From an uncultured Oscillospiraceae bacterium (GTDB lineage: Bacteria; Bacillota; Clostridia; Oscillospirales; Oscillospiraceae), in NCBI GenBank assembly GCA_910577805.1, contig CAJTOE010000036.1, positions 1 through 17,329 on the forward strand: 17,329 nucleotides of DNA, given 5' to 3'. The notes under the pieces were generated by a model. The model was not told the origin of the DNA, searched no databases, and was given only the letters and a program-made list of their open reading frames with translations. The translations under genes were made by a program, and so were the position numbers. Of this stretch, positions 6,760-13,496 are shown one piece after another; the first letter of the stretch is position 1; the number at the start of each line of letters is the position of its first letter.

Positions 6760-7158
6760 ATGAAAGTGAAAAACCTGCTGGCCATTCTGCTGGCGCTCAC
6801 CTTCCTCGTGATTCCTGTCTCCGCAGAGGAGAACGATGACCTGATTCAGCCCCATGATATGAGCATCGCATCCGGGTATCTGTATGATTCAACTGGCTTT
6901 AAGCAAACCTACTTTTTAGACCATCGGAATGGACCAAGACTTTTTATGGAAGTTGAAAACCTTGGCACAACAGAGGTGGTTTGTTCCATCAATGGGGGCG
7001 TAAGCAGAACTATTGGCCCTGGAGACTCGGCAACTTTATGGTATTTGGTGCTTGATGCTTGGATTGAAGAGTATGAGTTCCGGATTGTTTCATATCAAGG
7101 AAATATGAGTGTTCGCTATTCAATTTACCAGCGGGACAATAATTCACCAGTGGGATAG
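6760..7158 (+). CDS. Small secreted protein of unknown function
   Basis: 132 residues. An N-terminal signal peptide is clear: Lys-rich start, hydrophobic core LLAILLALTFLVI (6-18), and a probable cut after Ala22 in PVSA-EE, leaving about 110 mature residues. The mature part is acidic and rich in Tyr, Gly, Ser and Asn, with one cysteine (in VVCSINGG) and alternating hydrophobics, suggesting a small beta-sandwich. There is no lipobox, sortase signal or membrane anchor, so it is probably released or held at the surface non-covalently. I do not recognise the family. AAGGAGG is nine to ten bases before ATG 6760. Its base composition is about 44% GC by hand count over 6841-7140, against roughly 60-65% in neighbours, which suggests recent acquisition. 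It is monocistronic, between its own promoter and a terminator. Confidence 0.82.
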   Translation: MKVKNLLAILLALTFLVIPVSAEENDDLIQPHDMSIASGYLYDSTGFKQTYFLDHRNGPRLFMEVENLGTTEVVCSINGGVSRTIGPGDSATLWYLVLDAWIEEYEFRIVSYQGNMSVRYSIYQRDNNSPVG

Positions 7159-7173
7159 TTTATGGGCAACAAA

Positions 7174-7213
7174 ACTGCTCCCCGGCCGTCAAACGGTCGG
7201 GGAGCAGTTTTTT
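7174..7213. terminator. Bidirectional Rho-independent terminator between the secreted-protein gene and hflX
   Basis: A 16-bp stem (7174-7189 with 7193-7208, one G-T wobble) with a 3-nt loop is flanked by AAAA on the left and TTTTTT (7208-7213) on the right, so it can stop transcription from both sides. The T-run overlaps the hflX stop codon (7212-7214), so the hairpin starts immediately after the hflX coding end. Confidence 0.9.
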
Positions 7214-8489
7214 AAAATTCCGCCGGCGGCTGCCAGCCCTCCACATAGGCCTTCAGCTGCCCAATCGTCCGGGGGGTACACACCGCAACCACGTCAATGG
7301 TTTCGCTGTAATCCACCTTTTCCACCTTGGCCTCCAGATACAGCCGCTCCAGCGCTCCGCCCTCACTGTAGGGCAGATGGATATTCACCCGCTTGGCCCC
7401 GGAGTCCAGCCGCTTGCCAATGGCCTGAAGCAGCTGGGGCAGGCCCTCCCCGGTTTTTGCGGAGATGGACACCCGGTCCTCTCCGTGGGGCAGGATGTCC
7501 CCAAAGCTCCGGTCGCACTTGTTAAAAACCTCCAGCCGGGGGATCTGCTCCGCCCCAAGCTCATGAATGAGCTGGTCCACGACCGCCGCCTGTGCCGGCC
7601 AATCCGGGTTGGATGCGTCGATCACATGCAGCAGCAGATCCGCGTATTCCAGCTCCTCCAGAGTGGCCTTGAACGCCTCCACCAGATGGTGGGGCAGCTT
7701 GCGGATAAAGCCCACCGTGTCTGACAGCAGCACCGTGCAGGTGTCGGAAATCTCCAGCATCCGGGTGGTGGTGTCCAGGGTGTCGAACAGCCGGTTGTTG
7801 GCGGGGATCGCCGCCCCGGTGAGCTGGTTGAGCAGAGTGGATTTTCCGGCGTTGGTGTAGCCCACGATGGCCACCACCGGCACCTCGTTTTTAATCCGCC
7901 GTTCCCGCTGGGTGGCCCGCACCCGGCGCACGTCCTTCAATTCGCTCTCCAGCTTGGAAATTTTCTGGCGGATGTGCCGCCGGTCGGACTCCAGCTGGGT
8001 CTCACCGGGACCGCGGGTGCCAATGGCGCCCTCCTGGCGCTCTAAATGCTTCCACATGCCCGTCAGCCGGGGGAGCAGGTATTTGTACTGGGCCAGCTCC
8101 ACCTGGAGCCGTCCTTCACGGGTCCTGGCCCGCTGGGCGAAAATGTCCAGAATCAGGGCGGCCCGGTCCAGCACCGACACCCCCAGGTCCTGGGTCAGGG
8201 CCCGCTGCTGGGAGGGGGACAGGGCGTTGTCAAAAATGACCATCTGCGCGTCCATCTCCTGGACCAGCTCCTTCACCTCGGCGGTCTTGCCCTCACCGAT
8301 GAAGGTGCGGGGGTCGGGGCTGTCCTTGGATTGCAGTACGACTCCGACGTTCTCACCGCCGGCGGTCTCCAGAAGGGCGGCAAGCTCCTCGACGGAGTCT
8401 ACGGTTGAATTTTCATCGGGGGACAGGCTGCGGGCCCGCAGGGCCACCAGCACGGCCCGGTTTTTGGAAATGCTTTCGTCAAATATCAA
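7212..8489 (-). CDS. hflX: GTPase HflX (ribosome-splitting/rescue factor)
   Basis: 425 residues. HflX binds the 50S subunit and splits stalled or hibernating ribosomes, especially under heat or antibiotic stress. The family glycine-rich segment GTRGPGETQLE is at 157-167 and is followed by a long charged helix (168-202). The G domain shows P-loop GYTNAGKS (210-217), DTVG (257-260), NKCD (323-326) and SAKTG (343-347). A C-terminal domain follows to residue 425. The start is TTG at 8489-8487, with GGAGG ten bases upstream; I see no better start. It lies 26 nt downstream of the flavin reductase gene and is probably co-transcribed with it. The full set of G motifs implies an active enzyme. Confidence 0.95.
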   Translation of the reverse strand: MIFDESISKNRAVLVALRARSLSPDENSTVDSVEELAALLETAGGENVGVVLQSKDSPDPRTFIGEGKTAEVKELVQEMDAQMVIFDNALSPSQQRALTQDLGVSVLDRAALILDIFAQRARTREGRLQVELAQYKYLLPRLTGMWKHLERQEGAIGTRGPGETQLESDRRHIRQKISKLESELKDVRRVRATQRERRIKNEVPVVAIVGYTNAGKSTLLNQLTGAAIPANNRLFDTLDTTTRMLEISDTCTVLLSDTVGFIRKLPHHLVEAFKATLEELEYADLLLHVIDASNPDWPAQAAVVDQLIHELGAEQIPRLEVFNKCDRSFGDILPHGEDRVSISAKTGEGLPQLLQAIGKRLDSGAKRVNIHLPYSEGGALERLYLEAKVEKVDYSETIDVVAVCTPRTIGQLKAYVEGWQPPAEF

Positions 8490-8515
8490 GATTCAAATTC
8501 CTCCACATGGGCGGC

Positions 8516-9019
8516 TCAACGCTTTTCCAGAACCTCCACGATCTCGCCGATATACATGACGTGGTAGTCCTCCTGGGCGTAGAACCTCTCTTTATATTCC
8601 TGTGGGAAGGCGGCGGGGTCCATGGGCTGAACGAACCGCTTGCGGCAGACAAAGACCAGCTCCGCCTCCTCAAAATAGGGCGCGCCGCAGGGGGCGGTTT
8701 TTACCGTAAAGCCGCATTCCGTCACCTTATCCACATCCCGGCCGCTCTTGGAGCCGCACAGGGCCAGATGGTCGTGATGCTCCGGACCGAAGAAGGCCAG
8801 GGTAAAATACTCCTCCCGGTCCACGAATTCCTTGGTGTAACGCTGGGGGCGCAGGTAAATCGTGACCACGGGCTGATTCCACAGAATGCCCGTGCCGCCC
8901 CAGGAGACAGTCATGGTATTGCACTGCTCCGCGGTCCCGGCGGTGACCAGCGCCCACCGGTCCCCCAGCAGGGAAAACAGGTTTTTGTCCAGCTTTTTCG
9001 GGTCGATTGTTTGAAACAT
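8516..9019 (-). CDS. Flavin reductase family protein (FMN-binding split barrel)
   Basis: 167 residues of the flavin reductase-like split-barrel family, which bind FMN and often reduce it with NAD(P)H; the real substrate is unknown. The N-terminal region (about 14-60, LFSLLGDRWALVTAGTAEQCNTMT..) and the NQPVVTIYLRPQRYTKEFV block are typical. No iron-sulfur or rubredoxin extension is present, unlike the fusion at 1376-1987. ATG 9019 is chosen because GGAGGG lies just upstream; a longer in-frame ATG (9037) has that very sequence inside its codons, so it is not the start. I see no strong promoter in 9020-9060, so expression may depend on read-through of the rpmE terminator. It is probably an operon with hflX. 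Confidence 0.88.
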   Translation of the reverse strand: MFQTIDPKKLDKNLFSLLGDRWALVTAGTAEQCNTMTVSWGGTGILWNQPVVTIYLRPQRYTKEFVDREEYFTLAFFGPEHHDHLALCGSKSGRDVDKVTECGFTVKTAPCGAPYFEEAELVFVCRKRFVQPMDPAAFPQEYKERFYAQEDYHVMYIGEIVEVLEKR

Positions 9020-9060
9020 GGCAGTTCCCTCCTTCATAGTATCCTATGCGGGTTTTGGGC

Positions 9061-9104
9061 AAAAAAACCGCATGGAGATTTCGCAATCGAAACCCCATGC
9101 GGTT
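9061..9104 (-). terminator. Rho-independent terminator of rpmE
   Basis: On the minus strand AACCGCATGG (9104-9095) pairs with CCATGCGGTT (9075-9066), and the stem runs into seven Ts (9067-9061). Further pairing (TTTCG/CGAAA) lengthens the stem inside. It lies 8 nt after the rpmE stop. Confidence 0.9.
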
Positions 9105-9112
9105 GACTCAAC

Positions 9113-9313
9113 TCAGCCCAAACCAAACTTTTTGTTGAAGCGGCTGACGCGGCCGCCGGTATCCACCATTTTCTGCTTGCCGGTGTAGAACGGATGGCAC
9201 TTGGAGCAAACTTCTACACGGATATCCTTCCTGGTGGAGCCGGTCTCGATCACATTGCCGCAGGCGCACCGGATGGTGGTCTGCTCATACTTAGGGTGAA
9301 GACCTTCTTTCAT
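9113..9313 (-). CDS. rpmE: 50S ribosomal protein L31 (zinc-binding type)
   Basis: 66 residues, the normal L31 length, starting MKEGLHPKYEQT. Four cysteines (Cys16, Cys18, Cys36, Cys39, in CAC and CSKC) mark the zinc-binding form. The ending KMVDTGGRVSRFNKKFG is typical. L31 sits in the central protuberance and bridges to the small subunit; in Bacillus the zinc form is replaced by a zinc-free paralog when zinc is scarce. The start is ATG 9313, with AGAGGTGA about seven bases upstream. Longer starts run into non-coding DNA. It has its own promoter and terminator and so forms a single-gene unit. Confidence 0.97.
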   Translation of the reverse strand: MKEGLHPKYEQTTIRCACGNVIETGSTRKDIRVEVCSKCHPFYTGKQKMVDTGGRVSRFNKKFGLG

Positions 9314-9374
9314 TGTATATTCACCTCTTTCTCCATTGGAGGATAAAATCAGAACGTACATAAACGCAACTGAT

Positions 9375-9403
9375 ATGATAGCATATTCTTGGGAAAAAGG
9401 CAA
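9375..9403 (-). promoter_or_regulatory. Promoter of rpmE (extended -10)
   Basis: On the minus strand TTGCCT (9403-9398), a 17-nt spacer and TATCAT (9380-9375) with TGC directly before it (extended -10). The start would be near 9368, about 55 nt before the rpmE ATG at 9313. I see no Zur-like dyad on inspection. Confidence 0.75.
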
Positions 9404-9437
9404 GTCCTTTTGTGAAATTATTTCGTAAGAATTTCGA

Positions 9438-9489
9438 GGGGGTGAATCCCCCGTCTCCGCAGCCCCCCAAAAAAATCCCCCCAATTCCC
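9438..9489 (-). other. G-run block between rpmE and the ZIP gene; possible G-quadruplex
   Basis: On the plus strand GGGGG (9438-9442) and CCCCC (9448-9452) form a 5-bp hairpin. Two further C6 runs (9463-9468 and 9477-9482), split by A7T, and a CCC (9487-9489) follow. Read on the minus strand this gives four G-runs of at least three (loops of about 4, 8 and 10 nt), which could fold as a quadruplex, and the G5 could pair with any of three C-runs. The role is unknown. The rest of 9404-9554 has no gene; it should hold the ZIP promoter, but I see no confident -35/-10 pair. Confidence 0.4.
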
Positions 9490-9554
9490 GCACCACTCAC
9501 CGCTGGCAGGAATAGAGTATATCGGAACCAAACTCACGGGAAAGGAAACTGTCT

Positions 9555-10346
9555 ATGACGCAAGCACTGCTTTGGGCCGCAGGCGGGACCGGGCTGACTG
9601 CCCTGCTCACCGCCCTAGGCGCGGCCACCGTCTTTTTCTTCAAAAAAGCCGCCTCCCCACACCTGCACCGGCTGCTGCTGGGCTTTGCCGCCGGGGTGAT
9701 GATCGCCGCCAGCGTGTGGTCCTTACTTATTCCGGCCATCGACCAGGCGGGGGAGATGGGCATGATCGGCTGGCTGCCTGCCGCCGGCGGTTTTTTGCTG
9801 GGTATCGGCTTTCTGACCGCTATGGATGCGCTGCTGCCCCACCTCACCCCGGAATCCTTCCACCTGAAAGCCGGACCGGACGCCCGGCACCGGTCCGCCC
9901 TGCTGGTGCTGGCGGTCACGCTGCACAACATCCCGGAGGGCATGGCGGTAGGTATTTCCTTCGCGCTGGCCTCCTACAGCGGCGACCCGGCGGCGTTTAC
10001 CGCCGCTCTGGCGCTGGCGCTGGGTATCGGCATCCAGAACTTCCCGGAGGGCGCGGCGATCTCTCTGCCCCTGCGGCAGGAGGGGATGGGCCGGGGCCGG
10101 TCCTTTGTCATGGGGGCGCTGTCCGGGCTGGTGGAGCCGGTGTTCGGTATTTTGACTGTGCTGATTGCCGGGTCTATTCAACCGCTGATGCCGTGGCTGC
10201 TGTCCTTCGCGGCGGGGGCTATGCTCTATGTGGTGGTGGAGGAGCTGATCCCCGGCGCACAGTTAGAGGAGATGTCGCATTTAGGTACATGGGGCGTGAT
10301 GGCCGGATTTTTGATTATGATGATTCTGGACGTAGCGCTGGGCTGA
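9555..10346 (+). CDS. ZIP-family divalent metal transporter (GufA-like)
   Basis: 263 residues with about eight membrane helices. The two metal-site motifs are HNIPEG (124-129, helix 4) and QNFPEG (161-166, helix 5); His, Asn, Pro and Glu at these places bind the metal in the ZIP family. A short loop between helices 3 and 4 (about 97-113) contains three histidines (96, 103, 112). ZIP proteins bring zinc, iron or manganese into the cytoplasm; which metal is used cannot be told. The start is ATG 9555, with AAAGGAAA upstream at fair spacing. It is divergent from rpmE, whose product is a zinc protein, so shared zinc control is possible but unproven. It ends in a terminator and forms a single-gene unit. 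Confidence 0.92.
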   Translation: MTQALLWAAGGTGLTALLTALGAATVFFFKKAASPHLHRLLLGFAAGVMIAASVWSLLIPAIDQAGEMGMIGWLPAAGGFLLGIGFLTAMDALLPHLTPESFHLKAGPDARHRSALLVLAVTLHNIPEGMAVGISFALASYSGDPAAFTAALALALGIGIQNFPEGAAISLPLRQEGMGRGRSFVMGALSGLVEPVFGILTVLIAGSIQPLMPWLLSFAAGAMLYVVVEELIPGAQLEEMSHLGTWGVMAGFLIMMILDVALG

Positions 10347-10355
10347 AAAGCCGGA

Positions 10356-10392
10356 AACCGGCGGAGGGCATGTGCCGTCCGCCGGTTTTTTT
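10356..10392 (+). terminator. Rho-independent terminator of the ZIP gene
   Basis: AACCGGCGGA (10356-10365) pairs with TCCGCCGGTT (10378-10387), with extra inner GGCA/TGCC pairing, then seven Ts (10386-10392). It sits 9 nt after the stop. On the minus strand it has only a short T-run, so it may serve codA weakly. Confidence 0.9.
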
Positions 10393-10440
10393 GTAGAGTA
10401 GAGGTGACTTTTGGCCTCACCCTCAAGAACTGCGCCGCGT

Positions 10441-11676
10441 TTAAAACAGAACCTCCCGCACAGCCGGAACACTCTTCACGATCATCCGTCCGTTCTTAAA
10501 AGAATACAGCACCTCGCTCTTCTGATTCAGAGCATTGTAGAAATTGTCCGCATCCAGGATAATAAAGCTGGCCGGCCGGCCAGGCTCCACACCGTAGCGG
10601 TCCCCCAGGTGGAGGGTCTTGGCGGCGTTGACAGACACCAGCTTATAGGAATCCATAATCTCCTGATACCCCATCATCTGGCACACATGCAGACCCATAA
10701 AGACCACGTCCCGCATATTGCCGGTGCCCAGGGGATACCAGGGGTCAAAGATATCGTCGTGGCCGAAGGAAACATTACAGCCCTCCGCCAGCAGCTCTTT
10801 TACGCGGGTGACGCCCCGGCGCTTGGGGTAGGTGTCCATCCGGCCCTGCAAGTGGGTGTTCACCAGGGGGTTGGCTACAAAGTTGATCTCCGAGAGCTTC
10901 AAAAGCCGCATGAGCTTGACCACATAAGCATTATTATAGGAGTGCATGGCGGTGGTGTGGCTGGCGGTCACCCGGTCCTTCATGCCGGACTCGTAAGCCC
11001 GTGCGGCCAGGACCTCCAGCCCGCGGCTCTGCTCGTCGTCGATCTCGTCACAGTGTACGTCTACCAGCTTGTTGTAGCGCTCCGCCAGCTTCATCGCAAA
11101 GTTGAGGGAGTCCACGGCGTATTCCCTGGTAAACTCAAAGTGGGGGATGGCGCCCACCGCGTCCGCGCCCATTTTGACCGCGTCCTCCATGAGCTGGCGG
11201 CCGTTGGGGAAGGAGTCGATGCCCTCCTGGGGGAAGGCCACGACCTGGATGTCGATGGTGTCCCGCAGCTCTTCCCGCAGCTCCAAAAGGGCCTCCATGG
11301 CGGTGAGCTTGGGGTCCGTTACATCTACGTGAGTCCGCACGAACTGTATGCCGTTCTGGGCCTGCATCCGCACCGCACGGTGGACCCGGTCCTTCACGTC
11401 CTGCTTGGTCAGGGATTCTTTCCGCAGGCTCCAGCAGTGGATACCCTCAAAGAGGGTGCCCGACTGGTTCCAGACCGGCTCTCCCGCCGTCAGGCAGGTG
11501 TCCAGATGGACGTGGGACTCGATGAAGGGCGGCAGCGCCAGCTTTCCGGTGCAGTCCAGAGTTTCCTCCCCCGGCCGGGGGGCGAGGCCGGGACCGATCT
11601 CCTCAAACAAGCCGTTGGTGACACGAATGTCAGTAGGGGTGGTTTGGTTCTCCAGAAAAACGTTTTGAATCAGCAT
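10441..11676 (-). CDS. codA: Cytosine deaminase CodA
   Basis: 411 residues (E. coli CodA is 427). It hydrolyses cytosine to uracil and ammonia, for pyrimidine salvage or nitrogen. The amidohydrolase metal sites are visible: His55 and His57 in ESHVHLD, His208 and Glu211 in VDVHCDEIDD, His240 in TASHTT, and the Asp of GHDDIFDPWYPLGTGNM (from 306), the strongest family signature. The start is ATG 11676, with AAGGAGAG eight bases upstream. It is the second gene of codBA, 46 nt after codB, the same order as in E. coli. Besides cytosine, such enzymes may act on isoguanine or creatinine-like compounds; the permease beside it favours cytosine. Confidence 0.93.
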   Translation of the reverse strand: MLIQNVFLENQTTPTDIRVTNGLFEEIGPGLAPRPGEETLDCTGKLALPPFIESHVHLDTCLTAGEPVWNQSGTLFEGIHCWSLRKESLTKQDVKDRVHRAVRMQAQNGIQFVRTHVDVTDPKLTAMEALLELREELRDTIDIQVVAFPQEGIDSFPNGRQLMEDAVKMGADAVGAIPHFEFTREYAVDSLNFAMKLAERYNKLVDVHCDEIDDEQSRGLEVLAARAYESGMKDRVTASHTTAMHSYNNAYVVKLMRLLKLSEINFVANPLVNTHLQGRMDTYPKRRGVTRVKELLAEGCNVSFGHDDIFDPWYPLGTGNMRDVVFMGLHVCQMMGYQEIMDSYKLVSVNAAKTLHLGDRYGVEPGRPASFIILDADNFYNALNQKSEVLYSFKNGRMIVKSVPAVREVLF

Positions 11677-11722
11677 GAAACCATCTCTCCTTTGTTTCAA
11701 GTTATTTCAAGTATTGCAAGCT

Positions 11723-12961
11723 TCAGTTCGCTTTCGCATAAATCAGTTTTTCCGCCAGCAGATAGCAGGCGCAGGCCACGAGCATGGCGTTGATGGAGGC
11801 GATGCCCACGGTGATGAAATTACCCGCCGCCGCGCCGAGTACCACACCGGCAATCGCGCCCCAGTGGACTGCGCGGGCCGGAGATTTCCGGGCCCGGTAG
11901 TCCGCCTGATGAAGGATATAGTCCAGCATCACGATTGCGCCCACCGGAGGCAGCGTGGCGTTGAGGAAGTTGAGCCAGCCCACAAAGTTGTTGTACAGCC
12001 AAATCGCCGCCGCAGTCCCCACCAGACCGGAAACCAGGGTCATGGGCTTCTGCCGCAGGCCGGTGATGTTGGTCAGGCCCAGTCCGCCAGTGTACAGAGC
12101 GTTGTTGTTGGTGGTCCAGATGTTGGCCCCCAGCACGACCAGAGCGGGGACAGCCAATCCCTGGGCGATCATGACATAGAAAATATCGTCCTTTCCGGTA
12201 AACGCGCCGCCCACCGCGCCAAAGGCGAACATGAGGGAGTTTCCGAGGAAAAAGGCGATGACCGTGGTAGCCACGGCGATGGAATTGTTTTTGGCAAAGC
12301 GGACGAAATTAGGGGTGGCAGTACCGCCGCTGACAAAGGAGCCAATGACCAGCCCCACGCCGGACAGCAGCGTCAGACTGCCGGAGGATTTGGAGAAAAT
12401 GGCGGTGAGTCCGCCGCCCTCCAGGGTGGACAGGACCATGGAATATACGCCCAGCACCGCAATCAGCGGGACGGAGATAGCGCTGACGATGGTAAGCGCC
12501 TTGATGCCGAAGTAAGCGGAGGCCGTCATGCACAGGCCCGCTATGGCGACCAAAATCACCGGGTTTATATGCAGAAGGTCCGCGGCGGGGATAGCGAACA
12601 TAGCCACGCCCACACCGAACCAGCCGATCTGGGTAAACGCGATCAGCACCGACGCCAGCTTGGAGCCGGCGGAGCCGAAGGAACGCTGGGCCAGCAGGTC
12701 CAGGGTCAGGCCGGTGTCGCAGCCCACGTAGGCCAGACCGCCGGTGTAGGCTCCCAGAATCACGCCGCCCAGGACCACGGCCCAGATGAACGTACTCAGG
12801 TCCAGACCGTTGCCCAGCTTTGCGCCAACGCTCATGCTGGCGGAGAAGAAGGTGAAGCCCATCATGACGACGAACATGCTCCAAAAACCTTTACGGGCTT
12901 CCGATGGGACTGCCTCCTGGGAAAAGTCGCTGTCTGCACTCATTTTTTTGGGTTGTGCCAT
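11723..12961 (-). CDS. codB: Cytosine permease CodB
   Basis: 412 residues with about twelve membrane helices, of the NCS1 nucleobase:cation symporter family (E. coli CodB is 419). A short polar N-terminus (1-26) leads into FWSMFVVMMGFTFFSASMS; a Gly-rich first core helix and the conserved GANIWTTNNNALYTGGLGL segment fit the family. It imports cytosine across the inner membrane, and CodA then deaminates it. ATG 12961 is chosen because AAGGAGG is eight to nine bases upstream. An in-frame ATG at 13045 lies upstream of the promoter's expected start and is rejected. It is the first gene of codBA, with a tandem repeat over its ribosome binding site. Confidence 0.93.
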   Translation of the reverse strand: MAQPKKMSADSDFSQEAVPSEARKGFWSMFVVMMGFTFFSASMSVGAKLGNGLDLSTFIWAVVLGGVILGAYTGGLAYVGCDTGLTLDLLAQRSFGSAGSKLASVLIAFTQIGWFGVGVAMFAIPAADLLHINPVILVAIAGLCMTASAYFGIKALTIVSAISVPLIAVLGVYSMVLSTLEGGGLTAIFSKSSGSLTLLSGVGLVIGSFVSGGTATPNFVRFAKNNSIAVATTVIAFFLGNSLMFAFGAVGGAFTGKDDIFYVMIAQGLAVPALVVLGANIWTTNNNALYTGGLGLTNITGLRQKPMTLVSGLVGTAAAIWLYNNFVGWLNFLNATLPPVGAIVMLDYILHQADYRARKSPARAVHWGAIAGVVLGAAAGNFITVGIASINAMLVACACYLLAEKLIYAKAN

Positions 12962-12970
12962 AGTACCGCC

Positions 12971-13000
12971 TCCTTGATTATTCTGTCTTTGGTTATTCTG
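12971..13000 (-). repeat. Tandem 15-nt repeat over the codB ribosome binding site
   Basis: On the plus strand TCCTTGATTATTCTG (12971-12985) and TCTTTGGTTATTCTG (12986-13000) match at 13 of 15 positions with no gap. Read on the minus strand, the copy nearer codB carries the AAGGAGG ribosome binding site and the other carries a decayed version (CAAAGA). It lies entirely in the leader of the codBA message. Confidence 0.75.
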
Positions 13001-13016
13001 CCTTTTTAGCAGGGAA

Positions 13017-13045
13017 AGTATATCACAGAACGCAAAGGGAAGCAA
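13017..13045 (-). promoter_or_regulatory. Promoter of codBA (extended -10)
   Basis: On the minus strand TTGCTT (13045-13040), a 17-nt spacer, then TATACT (13022-13017) preceded by TGA (extended -10). The start would be near 13010, giving a leader of about 49 nt that contains the tandem repeat. No purine or other riboswitch fits in so short a leader. The 13046-13102 stretch is a GC-rich then AT-rich spacer with nothing else seen. Confidence 0.7.
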
Positions 13046-13102
13046 CCGATTTCCCGGCCCGGCACCGGCGGAAAAAATTTTGAAATATTTTCAGAAAAGG
13101 GG

Positions 13103-13131
13103 TTGCATATTTTTCAAAAGTGTGGTAATAT
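13103..13131 (+). promoter_or_regulatory. Promoter of the tRNA-Pro gene
   Basis: TTGCAT (13103-13108, weak) and TAATAT (13126-13131, 5 of 6 to TATAAT) are 17 nt apart. The start would be near 13138, about 23 nt before the mature tRNA 5' end. Confidence 0.6.
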
Positions 13132-13160
13132 ACAGAAGCTGTTCCGAGAGCGGCAAAAAT

Positions 13161-13237
13161 CCGGGTGTGGCGAAGTTTGGTATCGCGCTTGAATGGGGTT
13201 CAAGAGGCCCTGAGTTCGAATCTCAGCACTCGGACCA
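13161..13237 (+). tRNA. tRNA-Pro (anticodon GGG), CCA encoded
   Basis: A complete 77-nt cloverleaf. The acceptor stem is 13161-13167 with 13227-13233 (one G-T), D stem GCGA/TCGC, anticodon stem CTTGA/TCAAG with loop ATGGGGT (13193-13199), a 5-nt variable loop, and T stem CTGAG/CTCAG around TTCGAAT. A73 is followed by an encoded CCA (13235-13237). Anticodon GGG (13195-13197) reads CCC and CCU proline codons. Base 37 is G, the usual TrmD m1G37 site that prevents frameshifting on CCC. The A32-T38 pair is the form I recall for bacterial tRNA-Pro(GGG). Confidence 0.96.
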
Positions 13238-13240
13238 CGG

Positions 13241-13279
13241 GAAGTCCAAAAGTCTTATGACTTTTGGACTTCTTATCTT
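13241..13279 (+). terminator. Rho-independent terminator of the tRNA-Pro gene
   Basis: A perfect 14-bp stem GAAGTCCAAAAGTC (13241-13254) / GACTTTTGGACTTC (13259-13272) with a TTAT loop, followed by the broken T-rich run TTATCTT. It begins 4 nt after the CCA end. The 13281-13399 stretch after it holds no gene I can support. Confidence 0.85.
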
Positions 13280-13399
13280 TTCTCTCGATAGGAAAATAGT
13301 AAGGGCCGGGGAGGAATTCCTGGTCCTTTTGCTTTGATTTGTAAGGTAGAGTGGTTCACCTCAGAAAAACCGTTCCATCAGCGATGTAAACGAAACCTT

Positions 13400-13428
13400 T
13401 TGACAACCTAACGGACGAATAGTATTAT
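13400..13428 (+). promoter_or_regulatory. Promoter of the LysE-family gene
   Basis: A perfect TTGACA (13400-13405), a 17-nt spacer, and TATTAT (13423-13428, 5 of 6). The start would be near 13435, directly at the left arm of the leader hairpin at 13436-13458. This is one of the strongest promoters in the window. Confidence 0.8.
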
Positions 13429-13435
13429 ATAAAAG

Positions 13436-13458
13436 AAATCCGATATATTGGATTTTTT
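13436..13458 (+). promoter_or_regulatory. Leader hairpin with T-run upstream of the LysE-family gene
   Basis: AAATCC (13436-13441) pairs with GGATTT (13450-13455) around an 8-nt AT-only-plus-G loop, followed by three more Ts (to 13458). It looks like a small attenuator or an operator dyad at the transcription start. The stem is only 6 bp with AT-rich ends, so termination would be weak. Confidence 0.4.
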
Positions 13459-13496
13459 AAGCTATATCATATCATGCACAGAAAAGGATGTCAATT

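Noticed and set aside
10411..13009. Long plus-strand frames (460 and 444 codons) opposite codA and codB
   Set aside because: codA and codB are certain from their motifs, gene order and ribosome binding sites; these frames are low-complexity shadows rich in His, Gly and Gln.
13001..13160. A purine or other riboswitch upstream of codB
   Set aside because: The leader between the predicted start and the ATG is only about 49 nt and shows no riboswitch core; the DNA beyond belongs to the tRNA promoter region.
13080..13337. An 85-codon frame across the tRNA-Pro gene
   Set aside because: It reads through a complete tRNA and its terminator and has no ribosome binding site.
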